Source: Utricularia gibba
Taxonomy: Eukaryota; Streptophyta; Magnoliopsida; Lamiales; Lentibulariaceae
Reading direction: 5' to 3'
Length of the DNA stretch: 64,000 bases
Assembly: GCA_002189035.1 (NCBI GenBank)
Contig: NEEC01000008.1
Location: forward strand, 2,418,001 to 2,482,000
Shown here: one piece after another, positions 12,541 to 21,596 of the stretch
How the letters are laid out: every line of letters begins with the position of its first letter
Numbering within the stretch: position 1 is the stretch's first letter
The notes under the pieces: model-generated
Databases searched by the model: none
Told to the model about the DNA's origin: nothing
Seen by the model: only the letters and a program-made list of their open reading frames with translations
Position numbers and translations under genes: made by a program

Positions 12541-14858
12541 ATGGAGAGGCCTCGTACTACTACCGTCGCCGTCGTCCTTTTATCTCTGCTTTTGGGTCTC
12601 TTCTCCCACGGCGGCTTCGCGGCCGACCGCCGGACTTTCATAGTTCACGTCTCTAAGTCCTCTATGCCCCGCGCCTTCTCATCGCATCGCCACTGGTACT
12701 CTAACATCGTCTCCTCTCTGCCGCATCCGGCGCCGGAGATCCTATACACCTACGACCGCGCCGCCCAAGGGTTCTCGGTCCATCTCTCGCCTTCTCAGGT
12801 GGATGCCCTCCGCCGTGTCCCTGGCGTGGTCTCCTTGGTGCCTGACCAGGTCAACTATCTTCACACCACGCACACGCCCAAGTTCCTTGGACTTGCGGAT
12901 ACCTTCGGGTTGTGGCCTAATTCGGACTATGCCGATGACGTCATCGTCGGAGTGCTTGACACCGGGATCTGGCCGGAGGGACCGAGCTTTTCCGATGAAG
13001 GTCTGCCTCCGGTGCCCGATCGATGGAGGGAGGGTGTGTGGATGCAACAGATTTCCCCGCGACTTTGTGTAACAGGAAGATTATCGGCACAAAAGCTTAT
13101 TATCTAGGGTATGAAGCTGCGAGGGGAAATTCATTGGAGGACGAGAATAAATCCAGATCTCCGAGAGACACGGAAGGCCATGGAACGCATACGGCGTCGA
13201 CGGCGGCGGGATCTAGGGTTGCGAATGCAAGTCTGTTTGGGTATGCGCAGGGAGAAGCTCGTGGTATGGCGGTCAAGGCCAGGATTGCGGCTTACAAGAT
13301 CTGCTGGGCTTTCGGCTGTTACGATTCCGATATCTTGGCGGCATTTGAACAAGCAATTGAAGATGGAGTCGATGTGATCTCGCTTTCTGTCGGTACAAGT
13401 GGTTACGCGCCGGCGTACTACACAGATTCAATCGCGATTGGAGCATACAAGGCCGTGGAACAAGGAATTGTGGTATCTTGTTCCGCTGGAAACTCAGGTC
13501 CCGATCCCTACACCGCGGTAAACATCGCCCCCTGGATCTTGACCGTAGGTGCTTCCACTCTGGATCGCGAATTTCCGGCAGATGTGGTACTCGGTGACGG
13601 AAGAGTATTTGGTGGCGTGTCGCTGTATTCCGGTGAGCCACTTGGAGATAAACTATATCCTCTGGTATACGCAGGAGATGCCGGAAGCAGATATTGCTAT
13701 TCCGGAAGTCTTATCCCATCAAAAGTGGCTGGAAAAATTGTAATCTGTGATCGCGGAGGTAACGCCAGAGTAGAGAAAGGAAATTCTGTTCACGTTGCCG
13801 GCGGCGCTGGCTTGATATTGGCTAACTTAGCAGATTCAGGCGAAGAACTCCTGGCCGACGCACACTTCATCCCGGCCACTATGGTGGGGCAAACTGCTGG
13901 AGATCAAATTCGGAGTTATGCCAAATCAGCTGCAAAACCCACTGCGAGAATAGCGTTTAGAGGAACGGTGATAAGCACATCTCCGCCCGCTCCCCGCGTG
14001 GCCTCCTTCTCCAGCCGTGGCCCCAATTACCGGACGGCGGAGATTCTTAAACCTGACGTGATTGCTCCGGGAGTCAACATTCTCGCCGGTTGGACTGGTT
14101 ACGTTGGCCCAACAGATCTCGATTCAGATACAAGAAGAGTGGATTTCAACATTATCTCCGGCACATCAATGTCGTGCCCTCACGTCAGCGGCTTAGCGGC
14201 TCTACTGAAAAAAGCTCATCCCACTTGGTCGCCTGCGGCGATCAAGTCTTCTCTTGTGACATCTACTCACAATCTCGACGACACCGGCGCAGCGATATCT
14301 GACCTTGCCTCCGGCAAGACGTCCAACCCGTTCGTCCACGGGGCAGGCCATGTGAGTCCGAACCGCGCTCTGGATCCAGGACTCGTATATGATATCGAAA
14401 CCGGCGATTACATCGACTTCTTGTGCAGCATCGGATACGATTCGAGAAAAATTGCAGTTTTCTCCGGTTCGCTTTCCGGCTGCCAAGACTCGGGGATAAA
14501 AACTCCGGGTGATCTGAACTACCCTTCCTTCTCAGTGGTGTTCAACGACGCCGCCGGAGAGGTGAAGTACCAAAGAAAGGTGAAAAACGTGGGATCAGAA
14601 ACCGACGCCGTCTACACGGTGGAGGTGATCCCTCCAGCAGGGGTGGAAGTGAGCATATCGCCAGAGAAACTGACATTCTCCCAGGCTGTGACTGAACTGT
14701 CTTACACAGTAACGTTCAAGAGCAGCGGTGGGTGGTCGGATATTCTCGTCGGGAGTTCGAACTCTGCGTTTGGGTCAATTGTGTGGAGTGACGGCTTACA
14801 CCGCGTGAGGAGCCCCGTGGCGGTCTTGTGGCGCCTTTCTGCGGCGGCGGATATTTGA
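12541..14858 (+). CDS. SBT1.4: Subtilisin-like serine protease, SBT1.4 type, one apparent frameshift
   Basis: This is an intronless secreted subtilase of about 772 residues, acting in the cell wall or apoplast. The order is: signal peptide (hydrophobic stretch from residue 8 to about 28), I9 prodomain (FIVHVSKS...), then the S8 catalytic domain. That domain contains the Asp motif VIVGVLDTGIWPE, the His motif GHGTHTASTAAG, the oxyanion Asn in SAGNSGP and the catalytic Ser in GTSMSCPHVSG. A PA domain is inserted between His and Ser (GKIVICDRGGNARVEKG), and a fibronectin-III-like tail begins with GDLNYPSFSVVF. The text closely resembles Arabidopsis At3g14067. Frame is lost at the GGG run 13028-13030; one extra G joins PDRWRGG to CVDATDFPATLCNRK. 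The catalytic set is complete, so I infer a working protease and a sequence error. Confidence 0.92.
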
Positions 14859-15157
14859 GGGAGACATGGGAATGAGACGGCGAATTGTTACTGGGATGCC
14901 TGGGCCTGTAGTGTCAAATAATCCGGGAGCCGGTGAACAGCTCCAATCGCATGTACAGAATTGGTATGTATTGTAATGTCACCCACAAGTTGCTTGTTAA
15001 GAAATCTGCATCTGCAAACAAGCTTTTAAGTATGCCGCCGAGAGCCATCATCAATCGATCTGGTCAGTCGACGGCGCGGTGGTCGAACCACGAGGTATAC
15101 CGTACAATCTGCTTCCGCCGCCCAACTCCGACCCACTGTCACATGAGGTCATTTTTT

Positions 15158-15814
15158 AAAATACCCACTGTCATACAAGTAATTTATAAAATTATACAAG
15201 GTGTGTATTGTGTACGTTTAGTGTGTGTAACTTTACTAAATTACACTTTATTACTATATATGTAAATATTGTGTTATAAATATTATAATTTATATTTTAT
15301 AATACTAAATAATGATTTTCAGTATAATGTTTTATTGAAAATCATCACTTAAAATCAACTCATTTTTATAATAACCAATAATTTTTAAATAATGTGAACA
15401 TTAATAATATATATTTCATAATCTCAAACTAATTTTTGACTTAAAACCAATTCGTTTTTATAATAAATAATATTTTTTAAATAATTTTAATACTAATAAT
15501 ATACATTTCATAAAATCAAAATAATTTTTAATCTAAAATCAACTTGTTTTTATAATAAACAATATTTTTTAAATAATTTTAATACTAATAATATACATTT
15601 TATAAGATCAAAATAATTTTTGAAAAAATATAAAATATTATTTACTAAAAACATTTTATTGAAAATCATCATCAATTATTATAAAAATACAAGTTATAAT
15701 ATTTACCATATAATATTAACATATATATTTAAAAAAGTACAATTTCATAAATGTACATACACACACTCATACAGTGTGCATTTGTAAACAAGTTTTATGG
15801 CAGTGAGTATTTTT
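15158..15814. mobile_element. MITE-like or foldback element with imperfect terminal inverted repeats
   Basis: The left end AAAATACCCACTGTCATACA (from 15158) is matched, with a few changes, by the reverse complement of the right end (to 15814: AAAATACTCACTGCCATAAA). A second inner pair of inverted words, rich in TGTGTGT, lies at about 15195-15235 and 15745-15780. The interior holds a tandem AT-rich array. There is no coding capacity. No clear target-site duplication was found, so the exact ends are uncertain. It is a non-autonomous DNA transposon by appearance only. Confidence 0.45.
15351..15625. repeat. Three-copy tandem repeat, 92-base period
   Basis: Copies start at 15351, 15443 and 15535, each beginning with AAAATCAACTCG-like words followed by TTTTTATAATAA and later ACTAATAATATACATTT. 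Copies 2 and 3 are the most alike. The array is centred in the MITE-like block. Confidence 0.7.
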
Positions 15815-16313
15815 ATAGTAAACAAGCTTTTCTGTTTTTTTTTTAAAAAAATGTTTTCAAATTATATCATTTCTTTTAAAACTTGATCGAAATTCTGGTT
15901 TTTAATCGAATTCGAATTTTGAATATTGACTATAATATATTGGAAGCGTGAGTATGTAAAAAATAGCAATTATAGCTATATTTTTTTAGCAACTTTATTG
16001 ATATACTTATAAAATAAAATATTTGTGTATTATTTGAATATATATAATAATCAAATTATAAATCAAACACTTTTTTTAAGAAAATGAATAAATGCTATGA
16101 TTTTATATAATATAATTAATATTATCGTATTATAAATATTAATTATATTACTATTATCTTATCACTGATCATAAGAAATTACTATTATCTTATTAATAGT
16201 GTATTATTATTATAATATAAAATTGATAAAACCCTCTAAACCCCTAGATGACACTTTTGGTTTTGATCAAGAGTCAACAAGCTGACTAAATATCTTTTTT
16301 ATTCTGGTGTCAA

Positions 16314-16418
16314 CTGTCACATTATCTCACATACTTAATAAAAAAAATTAATTAATAAAAATCAATTTTATCACATACTAAAAATAGACTGATCAGATTT
16401 GTACTACCTCTTTTTAAA
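16314..16418 (+). repeat. Dispersed AT-rich repeat, copy 2
   Basis: This is a related copy of the segment at 12119-12225, sharing GTCACATTATCTCACA and AAAATAGA in the same order and orientation. It lies downstream of the subtilase gene. Confidence 0.45.
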
Positions 16419-16856
16419 TTTATAAGTAATATTAATATAATAATACATTTTAAGACAAATAGCTTAATTTTTTTATTTGATTTCAAAAAATTATAAATTA
16501 CTGAAAAATAATTTATTCTTTGTATTTTATCTTATCTTTATAATTTTTTCGTTTTTTTATGTTATTAATAATATTTTTTGGATTTAAAATTTAGGGTTTC
16601 AATTTTAAAGGTTACTATTTAGTATTTTCAACTTAGAAATATTATATATCAAGTTTTCGTAATTTATGATTGTATCTTCACCAAACGCATGTTATTGTTG
16701 CACAACTCACAACTCACAACGTGAATATATTAATATTAAGGATAAGGAAAGCAAGGAGAGGCAGCACAGGGCTCTCTGCTTTCAGTAGAAGACGCCAATG
16801 CGGATCCCCCGACGGAGGAACTTTATTGCAATCGGCTCGACGGGGAGAGTTGTTCT

Positions 16857-17175
16857 TCAGGGATCGTGGACTGGTGGCCATGGGAACGGCGTCCCGTAGG
16901 GAGTTGGGTGGATCTCAATCACACGCTTCGATTCTTCCAGCGGCCCCAAAATCTTCCTGTTGCTGTAGGGCGATGATGCCGCCGCAGCCGCACCTTCAAA
17001 AAAGACAACCATCACCAATATCTCAGTGATCTGCAGCCTATTTGCATTGCTCTCCTACCTATTTGGGGTTTGAAAACAGAAAATTTGATCTCAAGAAAAC
17101 TGAGCTCACCTTGGGGATCAGCGCCGCCATGATGAACAGCAAGATTGCAAAAACAACTGCAGCTGTCTTGGCCAT
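16857..17175 (-). CDS. Candidate small secreted peptide gene, two exons, frame uncertain
   Basis: An ATG at 17175 opens a 22-codon first exon that reads as a signal peptide (MAKTAAVVFAILLFIMAAL). It ends at a GTGAGC donor at 17109. A pyrimidine-rich acceptor at about 16994 leads to an exon encoding SSPYSNRKILGPLEESK and a Pro-rich end (HPTPYGTPFPWPPVHDP), with TGA at 16857-16859. The two exons are one base out of phase as written. One more base in the GGGG run at 17113-17116 would join them, the same type of fault seen in neighbouring genes. A TATA box lies about 80 bases upstream. I do not recognise the family. In the alternative phase the second exon gives only a short basic tail. Confidence 0.35.
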
Positions 17176-17253
17176 GGCGATCAACAAATCTGGGCGGCTG
17201 GTGTCTCTCTTTCTCCTGCAAAATATGTATGAAATACACCTCCGGGGTGTGGA

Positions 17254-17262
17254 AATTTATAG
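17254..17262 (-). promoter_or_regulatory. TATA box of the small secreted peptide candidate
   Basis: CTATAAATT is read on the minus strand about 80 bases before the ATG at 17175. Spacing and sequence fit a plant core promoter and are the best support that the small gene is real. Confidence 0.45.
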
Positions 17263-17539
17263 AACAGGAGCTGGGCTTGTGTGGGAGAATCCTTATCAAT
17301 GCTCCTGATTCCTTGCCCTTCTTGTGCGGATTTTACGACCACCCCAATTTGAACATTCAAACCAATGCATTTTTCCTGCGTGAATGTTATGTACGGAGAA
17401 TCTTCTAAATAAGAAAGTTCCAGTCATGCTTTAAAAACTAAATCGTTCCGAGTACTTAGCGGCAACGGTTCACGCACACACAAATATTAAGTATCTAAAC
17501 TGTAATTTTACTATGGTTTTGTATCTTATTATTTAATGA

Positions 17540-19176
17540 TTATGGAGAATGCCTGTAGCTTGTCTCTCCCAGAAAGTCAAGAGTTGGCGCCGTCGCATGC
17601 TGCACATTCAGGAAGAAGAAGAAGATGAGTAACTGGAAGTACTTTCTAGTTTTTATATGTATATCAGATGGGTCGGGGGTACGTACTGGATTCAGATCCA
17701 TTACCAACTGGAAGAACTCGGTATCATAGGAGAAGAGCAGTTCATCGGAAGAAGGCTCGGGATGGGAGGCGCAAGTGGGAGCCGATGCAGGGGCCTCTAC
17801 AGTGCCTTCGAAGGGGTGAGAGCTTCCGGCGCCATCTTGGCCTACCGTGGCGTTGTCGGGATGGCCGGAGGGGTCTGCAGAGGTGCTGGGCTGGGGGACA
17901 TGCATGATTCCGGCATGGACCCGAATCTCCTGGGCTTGGGGTTCTGCTCGGGATTGGTTGCTGCCGGCAGTGTTTGGGTTCCTTGGTCCAGAGATCTCCG
18001 CCTGCTCGATGCTCTCCAAGTTTCGTTGCGACATTTCTAGTGGAGAAGAGAAGAAAAACCAGTTGGGTTGTGAGAATGAATGTTTAACATAACCTTCAAA
18101 GCTCATCAGAAATTCACAAGCTTTTAGGGTTTGCATTTTTTCTGATTTCCAAAACTGAAGCTTTTAGAAGATGGAAGGTGAACCTGTAGATGGCTTGCTA
18201 CTTGCAACCTCGTTAGCCCTTCAACATTCATTAGTTCAAGAATATCCTTGGGGAGGCACCCTGCAAAAAGCAAGAATGATATCCAGGCCAAAGGAGAGTG
18301 AAAGGAGAATGATCTTACTGTCAGGGCCGAGCTGCTTAACAGCAGCCACGAACTTGGCGTGCAGCTCTTCAGTCCACTCGATGCACGCCTTCTTCTTCGC
18401 CTTGTGAGTGGTGCTATGCATCATCTCCATGCCATGAGAGTAAGGGTCGTTGCTGTATAATATATCTCTGGTTCCATAGTCAGATTCAGCCATTCCACAG
18501 CTCCTTTCCCTCAGCTTCTCTCGAAATAAGTGCTGCCATACACATTCCAATACCTCCACGTCCAGGGGCTTCATTAGGCACAAGAATGCTCCGTTTTCAA
18601 TGGCGGTTGCAGCGAAGAGCGAGGTATCCTCATTGCTGATCACTGATTACACAAAAAAACAGGGGCTCGTTAGTTCGAACGTTATGATCGACCCATTACC
18701 TTGAATTCATGTAAATTGAATTTGCTGGAGTTACAGATGAGTGGGAAGCCCATGCAGGACGCCTTGTGAAGGAGGTCGAAAACTAGGAGCCCCATTGAAT
18801 CTATGCTCAATATCATCACGTCGAATCTTCTATCGTCCACGCCCACCACTGCACAGATAAGCATCATCCATCAACGGAAATCAATTTCACGTTAGTACCA
18901 CTCCAATACAAGATACAGAAACGAGCACATGAACCCTAGTTCATATTTCTTTCTGCAACTAGTGGGAATCACTCCCTAATGAAGTGCAAGTACAGAGAGA
19001 GCGAACAGATCCCTCAGTATACCTCTATAATTGCACAGCTCGAGCAGCCTAGTGATGTCTCTCCGGCTTTCCACGTCATTATCGAGTATCAAGACACGAA
19101 TCTCATCCATCACCGCCGTGTACGAGGCGGCGGCCGTGGAGGACGATGCAACAGCACTCTCCCTCCAGGAATTCAT
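17540..19176 (-). CDS. Response-regulator-like GARP transcription factor, degenerate receiver
   Basis: This protein has a receiver-like domain followed by a GARP/Myb DNA-binding domain, the layout of type-B response regulators and their pseudo forms in cytokinin or clock-like signalling. Exons are approximately 19176-19023, 18848-18735, 18642-18319, 18260-18184, 18036-17687 and 17599-17540. The receiver has VLILDNDVESRRDI, the conserved Lys in LMKPLD, and DVMILSIDSMG where the phosphoacceptor Asp should be. The GARP part reads WTEELHAKFVAAVKQLG, then LPKDILELMNVEGLTRLQ and VASHLQ. The C-terminus is acidic (SSDELLFSYDTEFFQLVMDL). Exon 5 begins in phase with HLQK but must change frame by one base to reach the open tail. 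A missing G near 18016-18017 is the simplest repair. A predicted length of about 359 residues is short for type-B regulators. Confidence 0.72.
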
Positions 19177-19220
19177 GGCTCCAACGAACTCTGTAGGAGA
19201 AGAAGAAGAAAACGGAGCTA

Positions 19221-19227
19221 TTTATAA
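19221..19227 (-). promoter_or_regulatory. TATA box of the response-regulator-like gene
   Basis: TTATAAA is read on the minus strand, about 45 bases before the ATG at 19176. This implies a very short 5' leader. Confidence 0.45.
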
Positions 19228-20190
19228 GGATACAGAGGTATGGGTGCGAAATGTCAAAACAGCCCTCGTTACACAAGATTTCACTACCCCACTTTTCAAA
19301 ATCAATTCTTTGGCGTTGGTAATATCCCTAATTATACAAATACAATTCCAATATTCTCAATCGAATATAATTAATTAATTAATTAATCAATTATTCTGGT
19401 CAAGGAGTGTTGACCGATTTGACACACATTCGGAAGTGAAGGCATGAAATTTGCAGTCGTCACCTCCACTCCACTCAGACAAACAAAAGCCAATAGGGTC
19501 TAGAGGTAATATTGTCCTAGTTACACACCTGCAAAAATATAAAAAAAAAAGATAGGCATGAATAATAAATAGTTTGTTTCTATCAATTAGATTATAATAT
19601 TGATAATTATTTTAGGGTTTATTATAATAAAAAAATATTTATAACTAGAATCGACATTTTATTATAATATTGTAATTTTTTTTCGATGTCGGTAAAAGCA
19701 CTAGGGGTGGTGTGAACCACCGCCTTGAAAAACCTTTTTTTAAAAAAAATAAGAAATTTCTGTGTTTTGGAATATTATTATGAAATTTAATAAATTTTAA
19801 ATAAGTGGAAAAAAATTAAAACATTTTTTTGAAAACATAATGAAAAAAACTATAAATTTTTTATAGATCACGTGGCGAACAAGCCACGTGATGAAAGTGA
19901 GGTGCGTGTGTTGGGGCGTACTCGTCTTTTAGCACTTGTGTTGGCTATTCGGGTTTGGGCCCAGGAGGAAGATGGGCGGGTCCATTGAGCCCATCTCAAT
20001 TGGTGGGATTAGGTATCGTGCCGCAGCTTTGTTCCCTCTTCCCGTGTCTCTTTGCCCATCCAATTTGCTGTGGAATTGAAACCGCAGAACGTCGTGGGCA
20101 GCATAAATTTCAATCACGATCACGCCCCGACTCTCAATTTCCCCAAAATTCCCCTAATTTCAATTTCCCCCAATCGCCGGTGAAGGAAGG
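19228..20190. other. Divergent intergenic region with a paired G-box
   Basis: This AT-rich region lies between the response-regulator-like gene (-) and the PRA1.F gene (+). It contains an inverted pair of G-boxes at 19867-19892 (own entry). There is no coding potential. Confidence 0.55.
19867..19892. promoter_or_regulatory. Inverted repeat of two G-boxes
   Basis: ATCACGTGGC (19867-19876) and its exact reverse complement GCCACGTGAT (19883-19892) are separated by six bases. Each arm contains CACGTG, the core site for bZIP and bHLH (PIF-type) factors. It sits about 300 bases upstream of the PRA1.F start. Confidence 0.55.
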
Positions 20191-20688
20191 ATGGCCAACT
20201 ACGGTACCATTCCCGCGGTCAAGCTCCAGTACATTTCTGAGGCCAACGAGCGGCTGAAGGAAGGCCTGGGCACGCTCCGCCCCTGGCCTCAAATGATCGA
20301 GCTCCACGCCTTCGGATTCCCGAGATCGTTCGCCGAGACCACCGCTCGCGTGACCAAGAATCTCGCCTACTTCCGAATGAACTACGCCATGGTGCTGCTC
20401 CTGATCTTGTTCCTTAGCCTCCTCTGGCACCCGATCTCGCTCATCGTCTTCATCGCCATGATGGCTGTCTGGCTCTTCCTGTATTTCCTCCGTGACCAGC
20501 CGCTGATGGTGTTCGGCAGATTGATTACGGATCGAGTGGTGCTGATCGTACTTCTGGTGCTCACGATTGGAGTTCTGCTCCTGACTCGCGCTACTCTCAA
20601 TATCCTGGTCTCCCTGCTCATCGCAGTTTCCGTTGTCCTGATTCACGCCACCGTGAGGAAGACCGACGACGTACCTGTCGAGGTGTAA
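20191..20688 (+). CDS. PRA1 family protein, F clade
   Basis: This is an intact intronless gene of 165 residues, the usual PRA1 length. PRA1 proteins are small prenylated-Rab acceptors in the endomembrane system that help vesicle traffic. The N-terminus MANYGTIPA and the block NLAYFRMNYA are typical of the plant F clade. Two long hydrophobic pairs (about residues 66-98 and 112-152) form the membrane part, split by FLRDQPLMVFGRLITDR. The Met at 20191 is the first in frame and follows a clear leader. No frame problem is seen. Confidence 0.9.
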   Translation: MANYGTIPAVKLQYISEANERLKEGLGTLRPWPQMIELHAFGFPRSFAETTARVTKNLAYFRMNYAMVLLLILFLSLLWHPISLIVFIAMMAVWLFLYFLRDQPLMVFGRLITDRVVLIVLLVLTIGVLLLTRATLNILVSLLIAVSVVLIHATVRKTDDVPVEV

Positions 20689-21596
20689 GGCGGTGCGCTG
20701 CCCGGAGTTTCTTCGATTCTGTTGTGCCGGCAGATCTGATCCTCTCCCTTAATTTTTGTTATTCAAAGGCCCTTGGACTCGATATTAGTACCTGATTAGG
20801 GGAATAACCTGACCTAAACCTCCCTCTAAACCGCCTCCTAATCCCAAACCGGTAACTTAACTACCCAAGGAAATAAACTACTCTGAAAATAAACGTTATT
20901 ATCAGGGGTTTGTTTGATTGAAAAGGAATTTATTGGGGGTTTTTTTTGGTAATACCATTATTTTATGGGCTTAAGCATCACATTAGGGTCGTAAATCTTT
21001 AACTGGTTTTAATGTTCTTTAACTCCGTCTCTGGTTTCCATTTGGAGATTTTCGGGTTTTTATTCAAATTAAATACAAAAAGTATCAAGTGGGGTTGTAA
21101 CAAGATAGTAAATAGGGTTATTTACAAATCTAATCATCCTAATATGATCTCTCAGTATACTAAATTAAAAAATTACAGTGAAGTTGAATAGTATTTTTAC
21201 ACATATATCATTAAGTGATCAAATGTAATTGCAAGGAGTTTGATAACCATATCTCATATTTGTTATCAATGAGAAGGATATATGATTAAATAATAAAGAT
21301 TTTTTTAATCATATATGAGTTTAAGCTTTTTTTTTCGAAAGAAAAAATATATAATTGAAAAAATCAGATGACTAAAACAAACAATAATTAGATGATTGAA
21401 ATCAGCAATATCTTATAAACAGTAATAGAATAAAATTTGGGGTGAAAAATGTAATTTTACGATTTATTGTGGTCTTTTTAAGAAAGTAGAATTATCTCGA
21501 TCCCGTAAAATATTTAATGGATTCTGCTCCTTGGCTGAATGGTCTTAAATTATTTTATTCTTTTTTAATAAACAGACGAGAAGCGAACCGGAACCA
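20689..21596. other. Intergenic region, PRA1.F to ELL-like
   Basis: This holds the 3' flank of PRA1.F and then AT-rich sequence leading to the ELL-like leader. No gene or repeat was recognised. Confidence 0.55.

Larger units (their letters stand above)
14859..16856. other. AT-rich intergenic region with a MITE-like element and repeats
   Basis: This is almost entirely AT-rich and ORF-free. It contains the MITE-like block at 15158-15814 with an internal three-copy tandem repeat, and copy 2 of the dispersed repeat at 16314-16418. No gene is supported. Confidence 0.6.

Noticed and set aside
12742-13641. Several antisense frames in the subtilase gene
   Set aside because: They are a compositional shadow of the GC-rich coding strand; the sense strand has a full set of catalytic motifs.
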